Assembly: GCF_000344685.1 (NCBI RefSeq)
Contig: NW_006920418.1
Span: 807,079-871,078, forward strand
Length of the DNA stretch: 64,000 nucleotides
Source: Gloeophyllum trabeum ATCC 11539
Lineage: Eukaryota > Basidiomycota > Agaricomycetes > Gloeophyllales > Gloeophyllaceae
Reading direction: 5' to 3'
The notes beneath the pieces were generated by a model, which saw only the letters and a program-made list of their open reading frames with translations, was not told where the DNA came from and ran no database searches. Each line of letters begins with the position of its first letter. The stretch's first letter is position 1. Below are positions 24,268 through 35,126 of this stretch, one piece after another. Made by a program: the position numbers and the translations under genes.

Positions 24268-25767
24268 TTACTCTGTCGCGAACACCAAGCACACGCCGTC
24301 GTCTCCTGCACTCACCAGCACCTTCCCATCCAGCCCCAGGGCACACGCCAGCACCGGTCCGTGATGTCCCTTATGGCTCCGCACAAGCGTACCTGTCCGA
24401 GCGTCCCATGTTCGTAGTGTTTTGTCCGCAGATGCAGAAACAATGAGGTGGCTTTGGGGCGGGGGATGAGCCAACAAGCAGACCACTGCATCCTGCGTAA
24501 CGTGTAGCGTCAGTGCATCGTCGATCAACGACAGGAAACATAGAGAGACTCGGAGTGCCAAGGCCCGAAAGGCGGAACGAACCTCATGATTCACACTTGC
24601 TCGTAGCCGCATTGTGGCCAGATCCCATATGCAGATCTTCCCGTCTGTCGCCCCCGTGACGACGATGTCGGTACCGGCGCCTGTGCCAGTGAGGTCCACG
24701 AACACGACCGCTTCGATACTCTCGCCTTCACTATGTGCCGCAAGCGCGCCGACAATGTCACCTTTACTCAGACTGACGACGCGGACACCACCATCAATAC
24801 CACCGACGACCGCGATTGTCGACGTGAAATTGATCCCGACAGACGTAATGCCGCCCAGGTCGAAGCGCGCATCAGAGGAGGTGAGCTTGAAGACCGGGGA
24901 AGAGCTTCGTGGATCCCAGTAGCAGAGCGTGCCGTCTGCGTCCGCAGTGACTATCCGCTTACCTAGAGAATGTAAAAACAATCTTGCATGGACGGGCGAG
25001 GATTGAGCTTACCATCCGGGGTAAACTCGCCGCACTGCACCGGCCCAGTGTGTCCAACAAAGACTTGCATTGTGTTGCCAGACGGTACTGGGAAATCGTG
25101 AATAAGGTGTTCATCTTAACACGAAGCCGATGAGACTCACGTTGCCACATCCAAACGGTGGTGTCATTGGCTCCAGCCAAGAGGACATGTCCTTTGGGGT
25201 GCCATCTCAACCACTATTCAGCGCTCTCGCAAGCAGCATCCCACGTTCGACATAACCTCAGCTCACCATAGCTTCATCTGGTCCCTGCAGCTCAGTCAAG
25301 AACTCCCACGTCTTCCAATCCTCCTTCCCCACTCTGCGCCAGACGCGCACCTTACCGTCCATGCCCCCGGTAGACAGCAATTCGCCGTCGCTGCTGAACG
25401 CAACGCACGTCACGCTGTCGGTGTGGCCAGTTAATCGCACAATCTGCTCGCCGGTCGTGATGTCCCAGATGTATCCCAGATCGTCCTCCCCGCCTGAAGC
25501 GGCTAGTGGCGCGGTAGGATGGGTTGTCACGCAGAATACCGATTTTTGATGCGTAGGGAAGTGCTGAATCGAGGTATCCTCGTAAACCACGTCCCCCTCT
25601 ATCCCGTCAGCCCCTGACGCCTCCATCTGCTCTCCATCGTCCTCCTCGTCCATCGGGTGGTCCCCATCCACCTCTACCTCGGCATACACTTCATTCTGGT
25701 CGATGTACGCCTCCTCTTCCCCCTCACCAAATTCCTCAGCGTCTTCCATAGGCCGCTCAGAGGCCAT
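24268..25767 (-). CDS. SQT1: WD40 ribosome-assembly chaperone Sqt1 / AAMP homologue
   Basis: In yeast Sqt1 is the dedicated chaperone of ribosomal protein uL16 (Rpl10). The start MASERPMEDAEEFGEGEEEA at 25767 opens an acidic N-terminus of about 60 residues, typical of the family. WD repeats follow: VFCVTTHPTAPLAASGGED, then GYIWDITTGE; VTCVAFSSDGELLSTGGMD, then VRVWRR; WLRWHPKGHVLLAGANDTT, then VWMWQ; a repeat ending GTLCYWDPRSSSPVF; ITSVGINFTSTIAVVGGID; DIVVTGATDGKICIWDL; and SHLIVSASADKTLRTWD. The protein ends GDDGVCLVFATE at 24268. Several short introns interrupt it. It is divergent from the PDI gene (260 bp between start codons), which probably shares its promoter region. Confidence 0.88.
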
Positions 25768-26027
25768 GCCAGACAGTAGTGTTAGTGTAGGAGAGCAAGC
25801 TGCAAGCGCTGTGCAGGCCGGTCGCCCTGATAAATCTGTGCGGGACGCTCATCGCTGACTGATCAAAGGGGCCAAAACGCGAGAATATGTCGATCGCTGC
25901 GCTGTGTAAGCCCTTCGTAGTCACTGTGAGTCAAGAGTAAAGTTTCCACGCCACCACCGTCGCGGTAAGGCTCTCCAGCGCGCAAGTACCACGTCAGTTC
26001 CCTCTTTCCTCCTAACCTTTGTTCGCC

Positions 26028-27686
26028 ATGAGGTTGTCATGGTCGCTCCTTAGTCTGGGACTTGCCGCTGCCGTGCGCGCGTCCAACGTGCTTGACCTTG
26101 AGCCTGGAAATTGGGATGATCATATTGGCAAGGGGACGCCTGCCCTGGTGGAGTTGTAAGTGCGCTTACTACACTCCTGCTGAGTCCTTCCACGCTCTTA
26201 ACTGTATTTGTGTAGCTTCGCCCCGTGGTGGTACGTGCTCTTTGGACAGTGGTGGAGAACAATGCTTATGACGCGTTTGCATGGCGGTTCACAGTGGTCA
26301 CTGCAAGGTCAGCTGTCACTGAACGCGATCTTCTGGTAGTCCTTACAATCATGGTGTAGAATCTTGCCCCTGTATATGAACAACTAGCAGATGCCTACTC
26401 GCACGCAAAGGACAAGGTCATCATCGCAAAGGTAGATGCTGACGGTGCAGGCCGGCCACTGGGCCAAAAGTATGGAGTCTCCGGCTTCCCGAGTGCGTTT
26501 CGCGTTTGACACTGTTTGTTGTTTTGTATCTAACACTCGCTTCTTTGGTATAGCTCTGAAATGGTTCGATGGTAGCGGAAACCCCGAGCCGTATGAAAGC
26601 GGCCGTGACCTCGATTCCCTTGCTTCCTTGTAAGCCCACCACCTTTGTTCATGGATCTGTTCTGACTCGGCCGTAACACAAGCGTGACGACCAAGTCTGG
26701 TGTCAAGTCGAAGATCAAGCTCCCACCGCCTCCCGCGTACAAGGTTCTGGACTCGCACACGTTCGAAGAGGTTGCGCTAGACGACTCCAAGAATGTCCTG
26801 GTAGCATTTACTGTAAGTTTTCCACCCAACATGATAGGCGCCTTTCAAGCTAAGTATTGCTCTAGGCTCCCTGGTGCGGACACTGCAAGCGTATGAAGCC
26901 CGACCTGGAGAAAGCTGCGGAAGACTTCGCCGCCGAGTCCGACGTAAGTCCCCGCTTGCTCAAATTCTCCTTGACGACCATCTGACCATGATTAGTGCAT
27001 CATTGCCAATGTTGACGCCGATGCCCAACCCAACCGGCCACTCGCGGAGAAATACGGTGTCAGCTCCTACCCGACCATCAAGTTCTTCCCCAAGGGCCAC
27101 AAGGAGGACCCCGAGCCGTATGAAGGGCCGCGGACTGAGGAGGGCTTCGTCGAATACCTTAACCAGAAGTGCGGGACGCACCGCACACCTGGTGGGTTGC
27201 TGAGCGAAATGGTACGTGTACCTTGCATTGGCAATTCCCTTAGTGTACAACATTGCCATGCGTGGTGTAGGCTGGCCGGTTGCCCGAACTGGACACGATC
27301 GCGAGCAAGTTCGTCATCGCCACTGGTGATGCTCGGGACTCGCTGTTCAAGGAGGCCTTGAGCCTTGCTACCCAAGCCGGTGCTACGGGGAAGCACTACC
27401 TCCGTGTCATGGAGAAAGTCGTGAACGGCACCGAGGACTACGTCGAACGGGAGTCGAAGCGGTCAGATTTTTCCTCCAACCTACTTATGGGGTGATACTG
27501 AGTAGTCTGGTCTGTAGACTGGCATCCATCTTGAAGAAGCGCACACTTTCGCCGCAGAAGCTTGACGAGATCAGGGTCAAAGCGAACGTCCTCGCTGCTT
27601 TCGCTGCGGAGAAAGCGGAAAGCGCAAAGGAGATGGCAGAAGAGGTCGTGGAGAAGGTGGAGGAGAAGGTGCGCGAAGAGCTATGA
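26028..27686 (+). CDS. ER protein disulfide isomerase with two thioredoxin domains (ERp38/PDI-D type)
   Basis: Catalyses disulfide formation and isomerisation in the ER. MRLSWSLLSLGLAAAVRAS is a signal peptide. The first thioredoxin domain has the active site FFAPWCGHCK, assembled from exon 26028-26155, two micro-exons (26216-26230 and 26295-26307) and the exon starting at 26360 (NLAPVYEQLADAY). The second domain starts around 26700 with APWCGHCKRMKPDLEKAAED, followed by VSSYPTIKFFPKG. A C-terminal helical ERp29-like D domain comes next (GRLPELDTIASKF, then RVMEKVVNGTEDYVERESKR). The protein ends in a Glu/Lys-rich tail and the tetrapeptide REEL, a variant of HDEL/KEEL that could serve ER retention. 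Both CGHC sites are intact once spliced. Divergent from SQT1. Confidence 0.92.
26216..26307 (+). other. Two consecutive micro-exons (15 and 13 nt) encoding the PDI active site
   Basis: Exon 26216-26230 (15 nt) and exon 26295-26307 (13 nt) are each bounded by AG and GT. The introns are 26156-26215, 26231-26294 and 26308-26359 (60, 64 and 52 nt). Joined, they give VEF-FAPWC-GHCK in one frame. The first active-site cysteine codon is split between the two micro-exons. Confidence 0.85.
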
Positions 27687-27825
27687 AAATATAGGCGTAC
27701 TACGTGCCTCTAATTCTAGCATGTACCATTTGACCGTATTGTAATTGGACATACATCCTCCTGTGGGAAGGCTATCGACATTTAGTCCTCGTGATTTTAG
27801 CTTCTGAATCATGATGTCGGGGTGT

Positions 27826-27834
27826 CCGTATACT
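27826..27834. repeat. 9-bp target site duplication, left copy
   Basis: CCGTATACT lies immediately outside the left terminal inverted repeat. The identical 9-mer occurs at 29411-29419 immediately outside the right one. This marks the insertion site of the element between them. Confidence 0.85.
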
Positions 27835-29410
27835 CAGGCTCCTAAACCACCGTCCTTAGCGTTCTCGCTCCTCCTTTACTAGGGCGCACGTGCAATGTTA
27901 TGTAATACAAATCTATTTCTAATTTATTACCGGATACAGAACGAACAGAGGAGGAGAACGCTATAGGACGGCTGGAAGAAATCGTCTCCCCGAGATCACC
28001 GAGTATGACTAAGCATTCCGAAAGCGGTAGCGGCTGAGGCCTTCCACCAGCAGTCGGCGGGCAATGCAAGGAGCACCTGAAAACTAGGAGGGGTAAAAAC
28101 TATATAGAAAGGCATAAAAAGCTATCTTACTGGTACCCCCCCAGTGTACACACCCCCCGTGAACTATTGTCCCTCAGAGGAATTTATCATGGCTTGTGAA
28201 CCCAATGTTCAGCCCTCAGTGACACTGTCAATGCTTGTATTTGCTTTTGTCTATGTCAGACCATTGGTGCATTATATACAAATAGAATGTGCTTCAAATT
28301 CCATAGGTATGCGTGCCACTGCTTGTACTACATCCNNNNNNNNNNNNNNNNNNNNNNNNNNNNNNNNNNNNNNNNNNNNNNNNNNNNNNNNNNNNNNNNN
28401 NNNNNNNNNNNNNNNNNNNNNNNNNNNNNNNNNNNNNNNNNNNNNNNNNNNNNNNNNNNNNNNNNNNNNNNNNNNNNNNNNNNNNNNNNNNNNNNNNNNN
28501 NNNNNNNNNNNNNNNNNNNNNNNNNNNNNNNNNNNNNNNNNNNNNNNNNNNNNNNNNNNNNNNNNNNNNNNNNNNNNNNNNNNNNNNNNNNNNNNNNNNN
28601 NNNNNNNNNNNNNNNNNNNNNNNNNNNNNNNNNNNNNNNNNNNNNNNNNNNNNNNNNNNNNNNNNNNNNNNNNNNNNNNNNNNNNNNNNNNNNNNNNNNN
28701 NNNNNNNNNNNNNNNNNNNNNNNNNNNNNNNNNNNNNNNNNNNNNNNNNNNNNNNNNNNNNNNNNNNNNNNNNNNNNNNNNNNNNNNNNNNNNNNNNNNN
28801 NNNNNNNNNNNNNNNNNNNNNNNNNNNNNNNNNNNNNNNNNNNNNNNNNNNNNNNNNNNNNNNNNNNNNNNNNNNNNNNNNNNNNNNNNNNNNNNNNNNN
28901 NNNNNNNNNNNNNNNNNNNNNNNNNNNNNNNNNNNNNNNNNNNNNNNNNNNNNNNNNNNNNNNNNNNNNNNNNNNNNNNNNNNNNNNNNCCCCCCAGTGT
29001 ACACACCCCCCGTGAACTATTGTCCCTCAGAGGAATTTATCATGGCTTGTGAACCCAATGTTCAGCCCTCAGTGACACTGTCAATGCTTGTATTTGCTTT
29101 TGTCTATGTCAGACCATTGGTGCATTATATACAAATAGAATGTGCTTCAAATTCCATAGGTATGCGTGCCACTGCTTGTACTACATCCCGTCGACTGCTG
29201 GTGGAAGGCCTCAGCCGCTACCGCTTTCGGAATGCTTAGTCATACTCGGTGATCTCGGGGAGACGATTTCTTCCAGCCGTCCTATAGCGTTCTCCTCTGT
29301 TCGTTCTGTATCCGGTAATAAATTAGAAATAGATTTGTATTACATAACATTGCACGTGCGCCCTAGTAAAGGAGGAGCGAGAACGCTAAGGACGGTGGTT
29401 TAGGAGCCTG
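27835..29410. mobile_element. Non-autonomous MULE-like DNA transposon with about 225-bp terminal inverted repeats
   Basis: Left arm 27835-28061 and right arm 29187-29410 are near-identical reverse complements starting CAGGCTCCTAAACCACCG; the left arm has one 3-bp insertion. Perfect 9-bp direct repeats flank the arms. Long inverted repeats with 9-bp duplications are the hallmark of Mutator-like elements. The interior holds no transposase-like frame. It contains a gap of N bordered on both sides by the same roughly 200-bp sequence; if that is collapsed, the element is only about 720 bp. It sits in the intergenic space 3' of the PDI gene. Confidence 0.82.
28337..28989. other. Assembly gap (N), probably artefactual
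   Basis: 653 N. The roughly 199 bases left of the gap (28138-28336) are repeated without visible change right of it (28990-29188). This is the pattern left when two overlapping contig ends are placed as if separated. Confidence 0.85.
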
Positions 29411-29419
29411 CCGTATACT
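29411..29419. repeat. 9-bp target site duplication, right copy
   Basis: CCGTATACT, identical to 27826-27834, follows the right inverted repeat directly. Confidence 0.85.
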
Positions 29420-30129
29420 ACACATTGCATGCGTACTCCGCAGAGCACCTGCATCGCCAACCTAACTGCGGACTGGACGTCACTCGGGCAGTCAATGATT
29501 GAACGAGAGCCACACCAATGTCAAACACCCAAACAGTTTGGGTTTTACGACAGGATATTGCAGTAGTATTTAAGAGCACCCAAAATGACTGCGTATACTG
29601 TGTTTCTGTCCTCACATGGGGCATCCTGTAAAATACCAGTGATTGACTACCGCGGAACGCGTCAAAGATGACATTATCCGGGCCTGCTGCATCCGCTGCA
29701 GAAGGCAAGGTAATCAAGGCCGACATTCTGCCGGTTATGTTGGCTAAAGGACCGCGTCTTTTCTCGATGCGAGAATGCGACCTGTGTAACTGTCAACTCC
29801 ATACGGGATCTACTCACGACTCGGAGTCGCCCATGGGACGCAGACTAATGATAGACATCTCCTTGCGTCATGAACCTTTTGATCCGGGGAATATGAAGGA
29901 CGCGGGGATGGGTCGGAGAATGTGCCGGGACGGAGTACGACACTAAGAATAGGGACGACGCAGGGTCGTTGGTGGAAGAAGCAAAAGCCAGGCCACCTAG
30001 AGGGATGCTGAGAGGCGTGAATTGTGTGAGGCGAGATGAACGCCGTCGAAGATGTTGCCTCATGATTAAATACGCCTGCCTGACGCGTTGGGGGGAGGGG
30101 GGGGCGTCCAAGGCGTAGCCGGCCAGGTA
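29420..30129. other. Intergenic region without a supportable gene
   Basis: Short open frames on both strands lack recognisable domains. No repeat of the neighbouring transposon extends into it. Confidence 0.4.
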
Positions 30130-30459
30130 CCTTGAGAGAGGTCGCTGAACAAACCAGCCGGGGAGATAGGTATGACGATCATGAGCGACGTCCGCAACAC
30201 GGACTGCACGTTGCAGGAAGCGCTGCAGAATGACAACTGATTGTACGTAGGGAACGAGCCGAGTGATGTAACGAGATTACCAGTTCTCGTCGCTTCCAGA
30301 GCGGATATCGTCCAAGTCGTCGCCCAGAATATCGCGCCACGTGGGCGCAGATAGCAATTTGCAGTTGTCGGAGACTGGGGGGCGACGAGCAAAGGACGCC
30401 AGAGCACGCAAAGTCGGGATTGTTGGGAGAGTATCCAGCGCAATGGTCTCTGCCACCAT
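30130..30459 (-). CDS. Possible small gene of unknown function
   Basis: A frame starting at 30459 (MVAETIALDTLPTIPTLRAL) has protein-like composition, including LLSAPTWRDILGDDLDDI, and reaches a GT donor at about 30290. Splicing to the AG near 30225 gives a continuation with a hydrophobic stretch (SVLRTSLMIVIPISPAG) up to about 30130, where another GT occurs. I could not find a convincing end. It lies in the upstream region of the GPI-protein gene, so it may also be chance. No family recognised. Confidence 0.22.
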
Positions 30460-30693
30460 GTCGGACGGCGAGGACGGCGGGGACAGCGTCGAGGAGGACG
30501 AGGAGGCCGATGAGCGGGAGTCTGGCAAGTTCCAGGAACGCAGTCGCTGTTTGGCGCGGCCAAACACGGAAGCAGTCGGGGCCGCAGAATAAATAGGCCA
30601 TCGAACGACGTCGCCCACCAGCTTTCCCCCCGCTGCCCACGCTAGCTCGCTCGCCCGTCCGTCCGTGTTCTCGACGCCGTCCACAACCGCAAC

Positions 30694-31627
30694 CATGAAG
30701 TTCCTCGCTGGCCTTGCTCTTGCCTCTGCTGTCGCCGGCGTCGTCGGCCAGAATTTCATGATCAACACTCCGTACGTCACACCAGACAGCCTTCCCCGCA
30801 GCACGCTCACTTTCGATGATCCAGGTCCAACGTTGTTGTTTGCGAGCCCATCCTCTTCACCTGGACCGGTGGAACCCCGCCGTACTATCTGGTTCGTGCG
30901 GATTGCGCATATATCGTGTTCCTTGTCTTGACTGACCGTCGCCTGAGTAGAGCATTCTCCCCGGTGGTCAGCCCAGTGCTCCCGCTCTTGTTAACCTTGG
31001 CGAACAGCAGGGTACCTCCTACACCTGGACTGTGACCCAGCCTGCCGGTTGGTTTCCCCTCAATTTTCCGTCCTTGCGAGTTTTGACGATTATCAACAGG
31101 CACTTCCCTTGGCCTCACACTCCGTGACTCCTCGGGTCAGACCGTCCAGTCTGCTCCCTTCACTGTCCTCAGCGGAAGTAAGCATATGGACATCACAGCT
31201 CCGAGCACGCCCTGACTTCCCCTCCCCCTCCCCCTCCCCAGCTGATACGAGCTGTCTGAACGGAAGCTCAGGTGCGTCTAGCGCGACTTCCTCTGGCAGC
31301 TCTAGTTCGAGTGCCACATCTTCGTCTGGTACAGCCACCAGCGGCTCGTCAACGAGTGCTGCGTCTGGGTCCACGACTGCGACTGGCACTACCACCGGCT
31401 CAGCTGCTACCCACTCTACTACGTCGCCCAGTGGATCGTAAGTTACCCTGGTTCTTAGCCTATAACAAGACCTTGACTTCGTTTTAAGAACCAGCCGTTC
31501 GACGGGCTCTTCCACCAGCTCCGCACCCGCCACCACCACCAGCAACAGCAGTGCGTCCGCGGCCCGTGTTGCTCAGATCGGCGTTGCTGGTCTGGCCGGT
31601 GCCCTTGTTGCCGCCATTGTCGCTTAA
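30694..31627 (+). CDS. GPI-anchored Ser/Thr-rich cell-surface protein, Kre9/Knh1-like N-terminus
   Basis: MKFLAGLALASAVAGVVG is a signal peptide. Splicing then gives NVVVCEPILFTWTGGTPPYY, ILPGGQ and TSYTWTVTQPAG, the pattern of the Ser-Thr-rich GPI-anchored membrane family (Pfam Kre9_KNH): an N-terminal immunoglobulin-like domain with TWTGG and PYYLS-type motifs. A long Ser/Thr/Gly-rich stalk (about 31270-31550) is likely O-glycosylated. The C-terminus VAQIGVAGLAGALVAAIVA is a hydrophobic GPI-attachment signal preceded by small residues. Four or so short introns. The product should sit in the plasma membrane or cell wall. A TATA-like AATAAATAGG lies about 105 bp before the ATG. Confidence 0.85.
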
Positions 31628-32059
31628 GATCTCACCGCGATAGCATTCAACGGACTTCAGGACATCTAGTTGTTCCTCTTCTATTGTTCTCCATCGCCTG
31701 AGTATGGACTTCAGTATACCACTATCGTCCGACTAGTTTCTCCGATCGTTTCATCCGTTCAACAAGTACCATACACTTTAATCCCCGTGTTACCTCCCTT
31801 TGGGGTGCCCCGCTCCCTCCGCGATTCCCTGCTCTGCGTCTCGCTGCTATGATGCATACAGCGTCTTGAATTTGTCTCGATTGTTTTTTCGGGGCTGTAG
31901 AACATTGTATGTATATATACAACGTCCTCACGAGTCCACGAATTGGTTACGATTGGATTTGCCTAACACATGTTATCTTGGCTGTCGTTATTATGATCGA
32001 GCGATTATCCAAGGAGCTTGTAAGTGAGTAAATATGGTAGAGGCGTTCCGTGGTCTCTG
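31628..32059. other. Convergent intergenic region
   Basis: Lies between the 3' ends of the GPI-protein gene (+) and the amylase gene (-). It should hold both 3' UTRs. No gene or repeat seen. Confidence 0.45.
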
Positions 32060-34622
32060 TTAGGTGCGTTTGACCCATACTTCTACGTCCTTCGGGCAAG
32101 GGAACAGACCCCAGCCCTCCGCATCAATCGGGACCAGTTTTCCGTCGACCAGGTACGACACGAACGTCAGGCCGGCATTGTGCTACAAAGCGGGTCAGCA
32201 CTTCGCGTTACCTTGGACAGAGGCTGCAAAAGCAGACGTACCACGCCGACGTTCATCCTCACCCCAGGGATCGCATCGTGTGTCCTGTTTTGCAGAGTCA
32301 GAAATCGCACATAGCTTTTACGTGCGCAAGTGCCTACCCCAACTGCGCATTGGAAAGCACAACGGCGCAACCGTCGTGCTGCTTATCTCCCGTCCTGACG
32401 AACCCTATGCAGTTCCTGGACTTGAAGTAGTCGATGCAGGATCCGTAGGCATACACCTTCCGCGCTCGCATGAGGAAAGCGAGCTTCAAGGCGATGTGCT
32501 TGTTGTAACATTCGGTGTTTGGGTAGAGGTCCCCGTAGAATACGCACCTGTTCACCGTGATGGGAGTGTGGTAGCAGCAGAAGGTGAGAGGACTTACGGA
32601 TGGCCGCCAGTGTGCAGGAGGATGAGCGCGTAGGCTTGCAGTTTGAAATTGTCGCCGACCTGGTTTAGATCAGGGATGCAAACGGGGAACGCATGGAGGG
32701 AAAGACACTTACCCAACTTTCCAGTGACTGTCCTATTTGCTGAGAAACGACGATGTCAGATGAAATCGCATTTAATGTGAATGCGGTAAAGGCTTTACCG
32801 TGCTGCGTCGCGAAGTGAGTAGGATGCAGGAAGGACAAACTCGGGAGATTGGCCTACTCGTGATTATCGACAAATGTCACGGCGTCCCCTGGCCTGTACT
32901 TCACAATACTATTGTCGAAAATTGTGCGGAGGTCATACTGGTGGCCTAAGTGGCTCGCACGGTGAAAGTTGCCGTGCAGGGGCACGTCAAAGAACGCGAC
33001 CTTTAGGATAACGGTCTGCACTGCTGGTCAAATTCGTGCTGTATGACTTACCTGTCCTTGGAAGGCTTTGATATACGGCAGTATCAACTTTATGCTGCGT
33101 AGTGGATCAACATCGGTATAAGACAGGAAGCCGGAACGACGAACTTAGCGGACCAGTACTCAGCGACGGCAAACATTCTCTCTCGACCAGGGCGGCGCCT
33201 CATTGTCAGAAGCTGCTCTTTGGTCAGGGGGGTTGTCGACACGGGATGCTGAGACTCACGAATTCTAAGAGAAAACCCCGGTCGATGTGCTTTATGGCGT
33301 CTAATCGGAATCCAGCGGCGCCTGTGGTCTATACCGCGTTAAGGTCAACTCGAAAGAATGTGCATGGAGACACACATCTAACACCCAAGGGCCCCATGCA
33401 AAGATATCCTCGCGGACCTCTGGATGGTTATGATCTATCTGTGAGACAGGATTTCAGTATGAGCTCGTCACGCATCACATTAGATAAACTGAACTAACAT
33501 CAGCGCCCATAAGATAGTCATAGTTCCCGAGTTCATTATCGACTAAGTGCGACCAGCCCTTCCGACGGTCAGTCGGGATACGATATACGGCATTATTCTT
33601 AGTAAGGTGGTCCCAGTCTATTCCTGTATAAAACGGTTAGGCGTAGGTATGCCAGGCCGCAGGTCATCTAGGAATGATTTAAAGGGCCGACCTGTAAAGT
33701 GCTCATGGGTCCATCGCATGCTGCTATACTGCGTCTATGGGGACCGGGGCCGTTTTATGATTCATTGGAGAGCACTCACCTTGTCCCCTCGACCAGGGAA
33801 GTCGAATGCAGTCCACGCCTTTGACTACGTCAGTCTCGTTTTCCATAGTATGAAGAATTCCAACATGCCTCAATCTCTCGGGGAGGTCCAATGTCTTTCA
33901 GGCGGTTGTCAGGTGCAACCGGTACCGCCACGAAGCGTTCGCTCCTGTCGGCACCCATTTTGTGCTGCAGTAAAACGAATAGTCAGGAGGGTCTGTAAAA
34001 TAGGGCAAGAATACGTTGATCACATTCAAGACAGCATCTACGAGAACGTCTATCTTGTGTTCTCGTGCACTAGCTATCGCGCTGAGTAGCTGATCCTTTG
34101 TTCCCCACCGGGTTGACGTGGAGCCCTTTTGCGGGAATTCACCAAGGTCCCACTGCATCAGTTTTAATGAGCAGCTTCATAACTCAAGCAGTGGGTGGAG
34201 TCTGCTCCTACCAAATCATAGGCATCATAGCCTCTTCCACGCTAAGGTGTATCAGTCGCGTCGTTTAATCATGCTAAATGCGAGATGTTGACTTTACTGT
34301 CCATAGCTTTATTGGGAGGGGGGAGCCAGACTTGCGTTACCCCGAGCTCCTGAAGCGCGGGTACCTGTGTCTGGAAGTGCTCCCACCAGCTCATGTGGGT
34401 ATGTTTACTATCCCATGTAAAGAATTGAATCTGAAAGAATTCAATAATCAATTCATTCATGCTCCTTATATAGATGGTATTCCCGATCCTAACCATGAGA
34501 GGATTCTGATTATCTTCGGAGTCCGCGTCAGGGCCTAGATTCATCCCATGCAATGCTGGCGACGACCATGGCGGTTCAAACCAGCTCCAAAGCCAGTCAA
34601 GAACTCGATTTAAGACCTCCAT
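32060..34622 (-). CDS. Intracellular GH13 alpha-amylase (GH13_5 type)
   Basis: Hydrolyses alpha-1,4-glucans. The start MEVLNRVLDWLWSWFEPPW at 34622 is not a secretion signal, so a cytosolic enzyme is likely. At least a dozen exons assemble the family motifs in order: NPLM-IQFFTWDSKHTHMSWW; LGVTQVWLPPPNKAM; GRGYDAYDL-WDLGEFPQKG; DVLVDAVLN-HKMGADRSERF; PPREIE-AWTAFDFPGRGDK; MRWTHEHFTG-IDWDHLT; GFRLDAIKHIDRGFLLEF (nucleophile Asp); FAVAEYWSAKF (acid/base Glu); AFFDVPLHGNFHRAS; TFVDNHDTQIGQSLESW (transition-state Asp); and NFKLQAYALILLHTGGHP. The C-terminal beta domain ends in EGWGLFPCPKDVEVWVKR at 32060. Two joints are odd: REIE-AWTAFD needs a GC-AG intron (33819-33868), and NHDTQ needs a 4-nt exon (32799-32802). 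With them, all catalytic residues are intact. Confidence 0.87.
32799..32802 (-). other. 4-nt micro-exon (CACG) in the amylase gene
   Basis: The upstream exon ends ..AATCACGA before a GT donor at 32857. CACG is preceded by GCAG and followed by GTAAAG. The next exon starts CAAATAGGACAG at 32739 after TCTCAG. The two introns are 55 and 59 nt. Joined, the frame reads NHDTQIGQSLESW, the expected family sequence; without it the reading frame meets TAG at once. Confidence 0.75.
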
Positions 34623-35126
34623 TGCGCTGTTGCAGGGAGGTAGGCTGAAAAGCGAAGACTGCACTGTCGAAGTGCAAGTTTGGCCGACCAATAATACTTC
34701 TGCCACTGATACCAAACAGGTGCAAGCACGGACAACAGCTATAAATTTGCTCGCTGCCGTACGCTCTTCACCGTTTACCAGACCACCATCGTACTGTTGT
34801 ACTCCCTGCCGACGTCTTGTCCGGCTATGGAGTGCAGATATGTTCGTAACATTTATTAGTGGTGGTCAAGAACGAAGCAGCCTCCTTAATCGCTCCGTTC
34901 ACGCCTGTCTACGTTGCAATGGAGTTTCATGTTGTGGCCACAGCTAGTCTCTACCGTACTGTTCACTGTTGTCGAAAGCGATCTAATATATATATCTTGA
35001 AGGTGCCTCGGAGTGTATGTTTTGCAGTTGTCTGGCTGTTTCCAGGGCATGTCATCGCGGGCGTCGTTCCGAGTGGTAAATTCATGTTTATGATAATTAA
35101 TATAAGCTGAACCAAGCTAGACCATG
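34623..35126. other. Intergenic region upstream of the amylase gene
   Basis: About 500 bp between the amylase start and the end of the coiled-coil gene, both on the minus strand. No gene seen. Confidence 0.45.

Noticed and set aside
28144..29239. Long open frames crossing the first gap
   Set aside because: They are open only because N codons carry no stops; the flanks are transposon sequence.
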